From an uncultured Christensenellaceae bacterium (lineage in GTDB: Bacteria > Bacillota > Clostridia > Christensenellales > Borkfalkiaceae), in contig CAJUJO010000011.1 in assembly GCA_910586675.1 (NCBI GenBank), positions 1 to 43,480 on the forward strand: a stretch of DNA of 43,480 nucleotides. The letters are read 5' to 3'. Each line of letters opens with the position of its first letter. The stretch's first letter is position 1. The translations under genes were made by a program, and so were the position numbers. The notes under the pieces were generated by a model, which saw only the letters and a list, made by a program, of their open reading frames with translations, was not told the origin of the DNA and did not search any database. Positions 6,140 through 13,911 of this stretch are shown piece after piece.

Positions 6140-8028
6140 CCATTCAGGAATTGGATACTGTCCGCGGCAAGAAAAAGAACCTCATCGAGGTGCGCCGCGT
6201 CATCAAAGAAGAAGGCGAAAAGCTGGCGAAGGAAACGGGTTACCGCAAACAGGTGCTCGTATGCGGCGGAACGGGCTGCACCTCCTCGCACTCCATGGCA
6301 GTTATCGAGCAGCTGGAAAAATCGCTCAAAGAACTGGGAATCGACGACGTGCTCCTCGTCAAGACGGGCTGCTTCGGGCTTTGCGCGCTCGGCCCCATCA
6401 TGATCGTATACCCCGAAGGCGCATTCTATGCACAGATGACGCCCGAGCACGCAAAAACGGTAGCGGAAAAGCACCTCGTAAAGGGCGGCGAAATCGTAAA
6501 GGAGCTGCTCTACCAGGGCACCGTTACGGCGGACGGAAGCATTATCCCCTTCTCTGAAACGCCTTTCTATAAAAAACAAATGCGCATCGCGCTGCGCAAC
6601 TGCGGCGTCATCGCGCCCGAGGACATCGAAGAGGCGATCGCCGCGGGCGACTATGCCGCGCTCGAAAAGGCGCTCACGACCATGACGCCCGACGACGTCA
6701 TCAACGAAATGCTCGCCTCCGGCCTGCGCGGACGGGGCGGCGCGGGCTTCCCCACGGGCAGAAAATGGGCGTTTGCCAAAGCCTCGCAGGGGGAGGTAAA
6801 ATACGTATGCTGCAACGCCGACGAGGGCGATCCAGGCGCGTTTATGGATCGCTCCGTGCTGGAAGGCGACCCGCACAGCGTGCTGGAAGCAATGGCGATC
6901 GCGGGATATGCGATCGGCTCCCATAACGGCTTTATCTACGTGCGTGCCGAATACCCCGTCGCCGTACAGCGATTGAGAATCGCCATCGACCAGGCGCACG
7001 AATACGGACTTCTGGGCAAAAACATCCTCGGCACCGGCTTCGACTTCGACGTAGAGATCCGCCTCGGCGCGGGCGCGTTCGTGTGCGGAGAGGAAACGGC
7101 GCTCATGACCTCTATCGAAGGGCATCGCGGCGAACCCCGCCCCCGTCCGCCCTTCCCTGCCGTGAAGGGCCTGTTCGGAAAGCCCACCATTTTGAACAAC
7201 GTGGAGACCTGGGCGAACGTCAACCCCATCATCATGAAGGGCGCGAAGTGGTTCTCCTCCATCGGAACGGAGACCTCCTCGGGCACGAAGGTGTTCGCGC
7301 TCGGCGGAAAAATCACCAACGTCGGACTCGTGGAAGTGCCCATGGGCACCACCCTGCGCGAGATCGTGGAAGAGATCGGCGGCGGAATTCCAAACGGAAA
7401 GAAATTCAAAGCGGCGCAGACGGGCGGTCCTTCGGGCGGCTGTATTCCCGCTTCGTGCATCGACACCCCTATCGACTACGACAGCCTGATTGCCATCGGC
7501 TCGATGATGGGCTCCGGCGGCATGATCATCCTCGACGAGGACGACTGCATGGTGGATATTTCCAAATTCTATCTTGAATTTACGGCGGACGAGAGCTGCG
7601 GAAAGTGCACGCCCTGCCGCATCGGCACCAAGCGTCTGTTACAGCTTCTGACCAAAATCACCGACGGCAAGGGCGAACCGGAGGACATTATTAAAATAGA
7701 AGAGCTTGCCTCGCACATGAAGCAGTCCTCGCTGTGCGCCCTCGGGCAGAGCGCGCCCAACCCCGTCCTCTCTACCCTGCGCTATTTCCGCAACGAATAC
7801 GAAGAGCACATCAACCAAAAGAAGTGCGACGCGGGCGTGTGCAAGGCGCTGCTCAACTTCACCATAGACCCCGTCAAATGCAAGGGCTGCACGCTGTGCG
7901 CGAGAAACTGCCCCGTGCAGGCAATCAGCGGAACGGTCAAGCAGGCGCACGTCATCGACACGGAGAAGTGCGTAAAATGCGGGTTGTGCATGAGCAACTG
8001 CAAATTCGGCGCAATCGAAAGGAAGTGA
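6136..8028 (+). CDS. hydB: Bifurcating [FeFe]-hydrogenase beta subunit (NuoF-like, NADH/FMN)
   Basis: 630 residues with the full HydB layout. An N-terminal thioredoxin-like [2Fe-2S] domain (VLVCGGTGC and GCFGLC) is followed by the NuoF core with the glycine-rich GLRGRGGAGFPTGRKW and NADEGDPGAFMDRS segments for NADH and FMN. Next come the SLBB region, an ESCGKCTPCRIG [4Fe-4S] motif, and a C-terminal pair of ferredoxin-type clusters (CKGCTLCARNCP and CVKCGLCMSNC). This is the site of NAD(H) and flavin chemistry in HydABC. It overlaps hydC by 4 nt and ends 9 nt before hydA, so subunits should be made in step. Confidence 0.97.
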   Translation: MTIQELDTVRGKKKNLIEVRRVIKEEGEKLAKETGYRKQVLVCGGTGCTSSHSMAVIEQLEKSLKELGIDDVLLVKTGCFGLCALGPIMIVYPEGAFYAQMTPEHAKTVAEKHLVKGGEIVKELLYQGTVTADGSIIPFSETPFYKKQMRIALRNCGVIAPEDIEEAIAAGDYAALEKALTTMTPDDVINEMLASGLRGRGGAGFPTGRKWAFAKASQGEVKYVCCNADEGDPGAFMDRSVLEGDPHSVLEAMAIAGYAIGSHNGFIYVRAEYPVAVQRLRIAIDQAHEYGLLGKNILGTGFDFDVEIRLGAGAFVCGEETALMTSIEGHRGEPRPRPPFPAVKGLFGKPTILNNVETWANVNPIIMKGAKWFSSIGTETSSGTKVFALGGKITNVGLVEVPMGTTLREIVEEIGGGIPNGKKFKAAQTGGPSGGCIPASCIDTPIDYDSLIAIGSMMGSGGMIILDEDDCMVDISKFYLEFTADESCGKCTPCRIGTKRLLQLLTKITDGKGEPEDIIKIEELASHMKQSSLCALGQSAPNPVLSTLRYFRNEYEEHINQKKCDAGVCKALLNFTIDPVKCKGCTLCARNCPVQAISGTVKQAHVIDTEKCVKCGLCMSNCKFGAIERK

Positions 8029-8037
8029 GGTAACAAG

Positions 8038-9765
8038 ATGCAACAGAAAAATGTAACGCTTAAAATAAACAACATCCCCGTAACCGTTCCCGAAGGAACG
8101 ACCATTCTGGAAGCGGCGCGCAAAGCACACGTGGAAATCCCTACCCTCTGCTATCTGAAAGACGTAAGCTGCGTCGGCTCGTGCAGAATGTGCGTGGTGG
8201 AAGCGACGGGCGCGCGGGGCTTGGTCGCCGCCTGCGTCTATCCCGTCGCCGATGGCATGGAAGTGCGCACCAACACGGAAAAGTGCCGCCAGAGCCGCAA
8301 GATGACGTTGGAACTCATTCTCAGCAAGCACAAGAAAAAATGTCTCTCCTGCGAGCGCAACCACAACTGCGAATTACAGAAACTCTCGCTCGGTTACAGC
8401 GTGGACGAAGACCGCTTCAAGGGCGAGGACTTCGTGCTCCCCATCGACACTTCCACCCCCTACGTCGTGCGCGACAACGATAAGTGCATCAACTGTATGC
8501 GCTGCGTGGCGGCATGCCAAAAACAACACGTCAACGCCATAGGCCCCATCGGCAGAGGCTTCCACGTCCATGTGGGCAGCGCCTTCGACATGCCCCTTTC
8601 CGAATCGGTTTGCGTGGGCTGCGGGCAGTGCATCGTCGCCTGCCCCGTGGGCGCGCTCTCCGAGCGCAGCTCTATCGAAGAGGTTTGGAACGCCATTTCC
8701 GACCCCGCGAAAAAGGTTGTATTCTTCACGGCGCCTTCCGTCCGCGCGACGATCGGCGAAGCGTTCGATTTGCCCGTCGGCACCAACGCTGAAGGCAAGA
8801 TGGTCGCAGCGATCCGGAGACTCGGCCCTGACGCGGTGTTCAACATGGACGTTACCGCCGACCTCACCATCATGGAAGAGGCGAGCGAGCTCATCAACCG
8901 CATCAAGACGGGTAAACCCATGCCCATGTTTACCTCCTGCTGCCCCGGCTGGATCAAATTCGTGGAGCAGAAATATCCCGAAATGATCCCCCACCTTTCT
9001 ACCTGCAAGTCTCCCCAGCAAATGTTCGGGGCGCTCCTGAAAAGCTATTGGTGCGAGAAGAACAACATCGACCCGAAAAACCTCTTCGTCGTTAGCGTGA
9101 TCCCCTGCACGGCGAAAAAATACGAATGCACGCGCGAGGAGATGGTCGAAGACGTGGACGTCGCGCTCACCACGCGCGAGCTTGCGCGCATGATCAAGAC
9201 GGCGGGCATCAAGTTCACCGAGCTCCCCGACGAAGCGTTCGACAACCCGTTTGCAACGGCGACGGGCGGCGGTGCGATCTTCGGCGCGACGGGCGGTGTG
9301 ATGGAAGCGGCGCTCAGAACGGCGGCTCATATGATGGACGGCGGCTTCGATGTAATTGATTTTCCCGCCGTGCGCGGCACCGAGCCCATTAAGGAAGCGA
9401 CCTACCTCGTTGCGGGAAACACGGTTCGGGTGGCGGTCGCTTCGGGGCTCGCCAATGCGGAAACAATCATCAATCAAATCAAGTCGGGGGAAAAGCAATA
9501 CGACTTCATCGAAATTATGGCTTGCCCGGGCGGATGTGTGAACGGCGGCGGACAGCCCACCCTTTCCGACAGCGTGCGCAACACGACCGAGCTCAAAGAA
9601 GCGCGCGCAAAGGCGCTTTACTCCTGCGACACGGCGAATAAGCTCCGCCGCAGCGCCGACTCGCCCGTGATGGACGTCATATACGACGATTATTTCGGTT
9701 TCCCCAACAGCCATAAAGCGCACGAAATCCTGCACACGACCTATAAAGAGAATAAGAGAATATAA
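8038..9765 (+). CDS. hydA: [FeFe]-hydrogenase catalytic alpha subunit
   Basis: 575 residues. An N-terminal plant-type [2Fe-2S] domain has C38-X10-C49-X2-C52-X13-C66. A His-ligated [4Fe-4S] site follows (HKKKCLSCERNHNC), then two ferredoxin clusters (CINCMRCVAAC, CVGCGQCIVAC). The H-cluster domain has TSCCPGW, PCTAKKYE and MACPGGCVNGGGQP, and a C-terminal small-subunit-like domain ends the protein. All expected H-cluster cysteines are present, so it should be active. With hydB and hydC this is a group A3, NADH- and ferredoxin-linked enzyme. It lacks the extra C-terminal domain of some HydA. The maturases HydEFG are not in the window. Confidence 0.97.
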   Translation: MQQKNVTLKINNIPVTVPEGTTILEAARKAHVEIPTLCYLKDVSCVGSCRMCVVEATGARGLVAACVYPVADGMEVRTNTEKCRQSRKMTLELILSKHKKKCLSCERNHNCELQKLSLGYSVDEDRFKGEDFVLPIDTSTPYVVRDNDKCINCMRCVAACQKQHVNAIGPIGRGFHVHVGSAFDMPLSESVCVGCGQCIVACPVGALSERSSIEEVWNAISDPAKKVVFFTAPSVRATIGEAFDLPVGTNAEGKMVAAIRRLGPDAVFNMDVTADLTIMEEASELINRIKTGKPMPMFTSCCPGWIKFVEQKYPEMIPHLSTCKSPQQMFGALLKSYWCEKNNIDPKNLFVVSVIPCTAKKYECTREEMVEDVDVALTTRELARMIKTAGIKFTELPDEAFDNPFATATGGGAIFGATGGVMEAALRTAAHMMDGGFDVIDFPAVRGTEPIKEATYLVAGNTVRVAVASGLANAETIINQIKSGEKQYDFIEIMACPGGCVNGGGQPTLSDSVRNTTELKEARAKALYSCDTANKLRRSADSPVMDVIYDDYFGFPNSHKAHEILHTTYKENKRI

Positions 9766-9778
9766 AGGACATACGATA

Positions 9779-9806
9779 ACCCCCCCCGCATTTGCGGGGG
9801 GGGGTA
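9779..9806 (+). terminator. Probable terminator of hydCBA
   Basis: A very GC-rich hairpin, CCCCCCCCGCA / TGCGGGGGGGG, follows the hydA stop. The tail (TAGTCTTATCTT) is poor in T, so termination may be partial. Confidence 0.6.
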
Positions 9807-10061
9807 GTCTTATCTTAACGCGAAACATAGAAAAATTGTAGGAGAATTGTACTTTTGCTACGCGCTCATAGGATGCCGAAAATAAAAGAAGAAGTACGGG
9901 TTTCAATAATCGAACACCATCATAAGATATTCGTTAAAAACAGAACCGATCGGGCAATATTTCGGTAACGAATCAATCGCTTTTCGGAATTTATTCCGTT
10001 TTCAATCTAAATTAAAAACCAAAAACCGAATCGGAAGCGAAGAAAAATACGGGCGCGATAT
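9807..10061. other. AT-rich intergenic stretch with a 31-codon open frame
   Basis: There is no supported gene. The plus strand has an open frame at 9873-9968 (MPKIKEEVRVSIIEHHHKIF and on), AT-rich and preceded only by TAGG. It could be a micro-protein or the remnant of a lost gene. I see no terminator repeat, RNA fold or promoter that decides the question. Confidence 0.2.
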
Positions 10062-10412
10062 TCACCGCGTTCGTACTTTTTTCCGCTTCTTTTCGGTAAG
10101 GGTATAGCTTAAATCAAGCATATGCGCGATCTCGTGCTCGGGCACGGAGTCGTCTAAAATGACGGAATTCCAATGTTCCTTGTTGAGGTGATACGCGGGA
10201 ATCACCGAATCGTACGCCTCCCGCCATAAGTCCCGCCAATCGGGCGGCGCTTTTAAGTTGACCCAAACGCGCCCCTGCCGTTCAAAAATCCAGGCGAATA
10301 TTTTTTTATTGTCCCGATGCCGCACCACCGTCCAGTTGTCGTCGAACGGCATATCGGAATAGCTATCGGGAAAGCGCAGGGCAAGCCGTAATATTTCCTC
10401 TTTCGTCGTCAT
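10062..10412 (-). CDS. MmcQ/YjbR-family protein
   Basis: 116 residues, full length for the YjbR/MmcQ family (cytoplasmic, cyaY/frataxin-like double-wing fold, often called DNA-binding). Recognisable parts are the opening LRFPDSYSDMPFDDNWTVVRH, the central KKIFAWIFERQGRVWVNLK and the closing LDLSYTLTEKKRKK. The IPAYHLNKEHWNSVILD segment is the most conserved part of the family. The physiological role is not settled. The ATG at 10412 has AGGAAAGAG upstream and its own promoter; it diverges from the DMT transporter gene. Confidence 0.9.
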   Translation of the reverse strand: MTTKEEILRLALRFPDSYSDMPFDDNWTVVRHRDNKKIFAWIFERQGRVWVNLKAPPDWRDLWREAYDSVIPAYHLNKEHWNSVILDDSVPEHEIAHMLDLSYTLTEKKRKKVRTR

Positions 10413-10432
10413 AACTCTTTCCTCTTGCGGCT

Positions 10433-10461
10433 ATTATAGCACAAACGCGCGCTTCCGTCCA
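10433..10461 (-). promoter_or_regulatory. Promoter of the MmcQ/YjbR gene
   Basis: Minus strand TGGACG (10456-10461), a 17-nt spacer and TATAAT (10433-10438) with an upstream TGC (extended -10). Confidence 0.6.
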
Positions 10462-10471
10462 CTCCCCGCGT

Positions 10472-10500
10472 TTGACTTTTTTTGCAAAGGCGCATATAAT
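10472..10500 (+). promoter_or_regulatory. Promoter of the DMT transporter, leaderless geometry
   Basis: TTGACT (10472-10477), a 17-nt spacer and TATAAT (10495-10500). The ATG follows after 7 nt (AGGTCGT), so the mRNA should begin at or next to the start codon. Confidence 0.75.
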
Positions 10501-10507
10501 AGGTCGT

Positions 10508-11455
10508 ATGAAAGCGGGAGTACTTCAAAAAAGCATAGGCGTGCTTTATATTCTCGGCGCGGCGCTCATGTTCGCGCTGATGAATTTGTTCGTCAGTCTT
10601 GCGGGCGAGCTTCCGCTCATGCAAAAGGTATTCTTCCGCAACCTCATCGCGGCGGGCACCGTTTTTATCCTGCTCCTCTTCCGCAAGGAAAAGTTTCGCA
10701 TCAAGAACAAAAGCTGCCTTTTATGGCTGTTTCTGCGCGCTGCGGTCGGCTTTCTCGGCGTCGTGCTCAATTTCTACGCCATCGACCGCATCGCCATTTC
10801 CGACGCTTCCATCCTCAACAAGCTTTCCCCCTTCTTCGCTATCCTGTTCTCCGCCGTTCTCCTGAAAGAGCGTCCCTCGCTTCCCGAAGTCCTCTTCGTC
10901 GGCGTTGCCTTTGCAGGCGCTATGCTCATCGTGCGCCCCTCCTTCGGCGCCGAAGCGCTGCCCGCCCTGGCGGGATTTGCGAGCGGTATGTGCGCAGGAT
11001 TTGCCTATACCTGCGTGCGCGTCCTCGGCGTTAAAGGCGAACGCGGGGAAATGACAGTATTTTTCTTTTCCGCCTTTTCCACGCTCGTGTCGCTCCCCTT
11101 CCTTATTATTCAATTTACACCCATGAGCGGCTATCAGCTGCTTTGTCTGCTGCTCGCGGGCGCGTCGGCGACGGGCGGTCAGTTCTTTATCACCGCCGCG
11201 TACCGTAAGGCGCCCGCCAAAGAGATCGCCGTATTCGACTACGCGCAGGTGCCGTTTGCGGCGCTTCTCGGATTCTTCTTTCTCAATCAGCTCCCCGACC
11301 TGTGGAGCCTGGCGGGATACGTCGTCATCATAGGAGCCGCGATCGGAAAATGGCTGTACCACCTTTCGCAGACCAAAAAGGCGCAAAAACAACGTTCCGA
11401 AGAAGCGACGGAGGAAGAGAAGAAAATCCCCCCGTCAGACGAAAACACCGCATGA
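10508..11455 (+). CDS. DMT-superfamily transporter (EamA domains)
   Basis: 315 residues with ten hydrophobic helices in two EamA-type repeats. Signature-like parts are ILGAALMFALMNLFVSLAG at the start, FFRNLIAAG, and in the second repeat FDYAQVPFAALLGFFFLNQL. These carriers export or import metabolites; the substrate cannot be read from sequence. The C-terminus is a polar tail rich in K, E and Q. I rejected the longer start at 10472 because that TTG is the promoter -35 box. The ATG has no real Shine-Dalgarno (only AGG right at the 5' end). A 63-nt gap and a new promoter separate it from the next gene. Confidence 0.9.
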   Translation: MKAGVLQKSIGVLYILGAALMFALMNLFVSLAGELPLMQKVFFRNLIAAGTVFILLLFRKEKFRIKNKSCLLWLFLRAAVGFLGVVLNFYAIDRIAISDASILNKLSPFFAILFSAVLLKERPSLPEVLFVGVAFAGAMLIVRPSFGAEALPALAGFASGMCAGFAYTCVRVLGVKGERGEMTVFFFSAFSTLVSLPFLIIQFTPMSGYQLLCLLLAGASATGGQFFITAAYRKAPAKEIAVFDYAQVPFAALLGFFFLNQLPDLWSLAGYVVIIGAAIGKWLYHLSQTKKAQKQRSEEATEEEKKIPPSDENTA

Positions 11456-11472
11456 TTTTTCCGTGCGATTGA

Positions 11473-11501
11473 TTGCTTTTTTGCAGAAAATATGTTATGA
11501 T
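11473..11501 (+). promoter_or_regulatory. Promoter of the flippase-like gene
   Basis: TTGCTT (11473-11478), a 17-nt spacer and TATGAT (11496-11501). A TGGAG ribosome site at 11508-11512 precedes the ATG at 11519. Confidence 0.6.
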
Positions 11502-11518
11502 AGAACTTGGAGAATCAT

Positions 11519-12847
11519 ATGTCCGAAGAAGAATATCCCGAAAACGGCGAACAGCAGCCGAACTTCACGGAAACGCCGCAATCCGACGAACAGGAGCCGA
11601 CGCCCGCTACCACTGCGGACGCCTTTTCCGCTACGGAATACGACGCTTCGGACAAGCCCGAATCCCGATCGGAATTTGCGGCGCGCTACGAACAAGCGAA
11701 GCAGCGCGAGATCGCAAAATTACAGGAACAGATTGAGGCGCAGAACAAGAGCAAGAAACAAAAGCGCAAGTTCTGGATCAAAACGAGCCTTCTGCTCGTC
11801 CTCATTATCGCTTCTGTCTTTATCATGTTCACGATCACGCACTACGTGTCGGACGGAAAGACGAAGAAATTTTCCGAAATGCTCCTCGGCATCAATTGGG
11901 GGCTGTTCGCGCTTTTGGTCGCGGCGCTGCTCCTTCACATGATTGTCGAGAGCGCGAAGTACGCATATCTTCTCAAAATTTCGACGGGGAAATTCCGCTT
12001 CCGCAACTCCATCAAGGCGATGTTCCTCGGCAGATATTACGACGGGATTACACCCTTCTCTTCGGGAGGACAGCCCTTCCAAATCTACTATCTGCACAAA
12101 AAGGATATCCCCGCGGGCGCCGCGACGGCGGTTCCGCTCACGCGGTTTATCGTAAGCACGATTATCTGGGGGCTTTTCGCGCTCGTTTTAATGGCGGTTT
12201 CCTCCTTCGTGCTCCGTGAAACGGGCAACGCCGTTACCGAAACGACGCGCATTATCGCCTGGATTTCCATTGTACTCAATCTGCTGTTTCCCATCGGCGT
12301 CGTCATGATTTCCTTCTTTCCGAAGGCAGGGAAAAAGGCGATCGTGTGGCTCGTCAATCTTTTGAGTAAATTCCGCATCGTAAAGCGAAAATACGCCGTA
12401 AGCAAAAAATACGTGTACGAGGTGCAGGAGTACTGCAATTCCATTAAAGTACTGTTTTCCAAATGGTGGAAGCTGCTGCCGCTCATTCTGCTGTGCATCG
12501 TGGAATCGGCAATCAACGTATCCCTTCCCTTCTTCGTCGTCATATCGGTCGCGGACATTGCGCCGACGTACGATTTGCTCATGCAGATCGTCGTCCTCAA
12601 CTGTATCTCGCAATATTCCGCTTATCTCATTCCCACACCCGGAAACACGGGTGCGATGGAAATGACGACCTCGCTCGTATTCGTAACCGTTACGGGTATC
12701 GCGCCCGTAATCGGCTGGGTGGTGCTGGTATGGCGGCTCGTAACCTATTACGTTTACATCGTTTCGGGAATCGGTATCAATATTTTCGAGATTATACGCG
12801 ACGCCGTGCGGAACAAACGCGCGGCAAGGAAATTAAAAACAAAATAA
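11519..12847 (+). CDS. Flippase-like membrane protein (LPG synthase TM / UPF0104 family)
   Basis: 442 residues. The first 80 are cytoplasmic, acidic then strongly charged (coiled-coil-like EQAKQREIAKLQEQIEAQNK). About eight membrane helices follow. The SSGGQPFQIYYLHKKDI segment and the TPGNTGAMEMT motif near residue 375 are hallmarks of the LPG_synthase_TM family seen in MprF membrane halves and in stand-alone relatives. No aminoacyl-transferase domain follows, so it is a stand-alone flippase-like protein, probably for a lipid or lipid-linked substrate. I chose the ATG at 11519 over a TTG at 11507 because GGAG lies at the right distance. Confidence 0.88.
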   Translation: MSEEEYPENGEQQPNFTETPQSDEQEPTPATTADAFSATEYDASDKPESRSEFAARYEQAKQREIAKLQEQIEAQNKSKKQKRKFWIKTSLLLVLIIASVFIMFTITHYVSDGKTKKFSEMLLGINWGLFALLVAALLLHMIVESAKYAYLLKISTGKFRFRNSIKAMFLGRYYDGITPFSSGGQPFQIYYLHKKDIPAGAATAVPLTRFIVSTIIWGLFALVLMAVSSFVLRETGNAVTETTRIIAWISIVLNLLFPIGVVMISFFPKAGKKAIVWLVNLLSKFRIVKRKYAVSKKYVYEVQEYCNSIKVLFSKWWKLLPLILLCIVESAINVSLPFFVVISVADIAPTYDLLMQIVVLNCISQYSAYLIPTPGNTGAMEMTTSLVFVTVTGIAPVIGWVVLVWRLVTYYVYIVSGIGINIFEIIRDAVRNKRAARKLKTK

Positions 12848-12884
12848 TAAACGGAGCGGAAATTACCGCTCCGTTTATTATTTT
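12843..12884. terminator. Bidirectional terminator between convergent genes
   Basis: A perfect 17-bp stem (12843-12859 with 12866-12882) with loop AAATTA. It has T-rich ends on both strands and contains the yfcE stop codon. Confidence 0.85.
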
Positions 12885-13345
12885 ATCGGCACGATCGTAT
12901 GCGTCGCTTTGCCATTATGCAGAACGAGATAGCAATAACTCCCGCCCGAAAAGGCGCCAGCCGCGCCGGGATTGATGCATAGCACGCCGTCGACCTCTTC
13001 CGCCGCGGCGATATGCGTATGTCCGTACAGCGCAATTTCGCACCCCTGCTCCTTCGCGCGGGCGGCAAGACAGGAAAGCCCGCCCTTCACGCCGTATTTA
13101 TGTCCGTGGCAGCAAAAGACAGAAACGCCCTCCGTCTGAATGGTAAGCTCGTCCTCTCCGTAAGAAAAATCACAGTTTCCCCTGCAAAGATACGTCTTTT
13201 CAGGATATTCTCCGAACGCGGGGCGCATATCCGTCGAACCATCGCCGAGGTGCACAATGTAATCGTTTTCGGCAAACAGCGCGCGGAATTTTTCGGCGAC
13301 GTTCATTCTTCCGTGCGAATCGGAGAGCACGACGAAGGTTTTCAA
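12878..13345 (-). CDS. yfcE: YfcE/MJ0936-family metallophosphoesterase
   Basis: 155 residues with the full calcineurin-like metal set: SDSHG (8-12), HLGDG (32-36), GNCD, CHGHKYG and GHTH. Members are manganese-dependent phosphodiesterases; the physiological substrate is uncertain. The start codon is TTG at 13345 with GGAGAAAAAGAT upstream, and it overlaps the rdgB stop as TTGA. Third gene of an ade-rdgB-yfcE group, translationally coupled to rdgB, so a role in nucleotide turnover is plausible but inferred. Confidence 0.92.
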   Translation of the reverse strand: MKTFVVLSDSHGRMNVAEKFRALFAENDYIVHLGDGSTDMRPAFGEYPEKTYLCRGNCDFSYGEDELTIQTEGVSVFCCHGHKYGVKGGLSCLAARAKEQGCEIALYGHTHIAAAEEVDGVLCINPGAAGAFSGGSYCYLVLHNGKATHTIVPIK

Positions 13346-13908
13346 ATCTTTTTCTCCAATTCGCGGAGCGCCCGTCCGCGGTGGGATACGGAATTTTTTT
13401 CTTCGTCCGTCGCTTCCCCGAAGCTCTTTTTCAAGTCCTCGCTGAAAAACAGACTGTCGTATCCGAAGCCGTTTACGCCGCGCTCTTCAAACAAGATTTC
13501 GCCGTACGTGCGCCCTTCCGCCGTAATCAAACTTCCGTTCGGAAACGCAAGCGCGATCGCGCAGGCAAAGTACGCGCGCCGATTCTCTTTCCCCGCAAGA
13601 TTTTTGAGGAGCAGTTCACGGTTTTCCTTATCGCCCCCGCCCGAATAGCGGGCGCTGTACACGCCGGGCGCGCCGTCGAGCGCTTCCGTGCACAGTCCGC
13701 TGTCGTCGGCGAGCGCGGGGCATCCCGTCGCCTTACATACGGCGCGCGCTTTCAGTTCGGCGTTCTCCGCGAAAGTCGCGCCCGTTTCCTCCACTTCGCC
13801 GCAAAATCCCGCTTCCTTTTGCGAAAGCACGGAATATCCCTTTAAGATTTCGCGGAACTCCTTTAATTTATGGGCGTTGCCCGTCGCCGCGACGATGATT
13901 TTTTCCAC
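13342..13908 (-). CDS. rdgB: XTP/dITP diphosphatase (RdgB/HAM1)
   Basis: 188 residues, normal for the family. Diagnostic parts are the opening IIVAATGNAHKLKEFREIL, the ADDSGLCTEALDGAPGVYSARYSG block and the closing SHRGRALREL. It hydrolyses XTP, ITP and dITP to monophosphates and pyrophosphate, keeping deaminated purines out of nucleic acids. The start is GTG at 13908 with AAGGGG upstream, 3 nt after the ade stop. Pairing with adenine deaminase is sensible: one gene makes hypoxanthine and the other removes mis-formed inosine nucleotides. Confidence 0.96.
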   Translation of the reverse strand: MEKIIVAATGNAHKLKEFREILKGYSVLSQKEAGFCGEVEETGATFAENAELKARAVCKATGCPALADDSGLCTEALDGAPGVYSARYSGGGDKENRELLLKNLAGKENRRAYFACAIALAFPNGSLITAEGRTYGEILFEERGVNGFGYDSLFFSEDLKKSFGEATDEEKNSVSHRGRALRELEKKI

Positions 13909-13911
13909 CTC

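Noticed and set aside
10472..10507. TTG at 10472 as start of the DMT transporter
   Set aside because: Same reason: it is the TTGACT -35 box; the ATG at 10508 is right after the -10 box.
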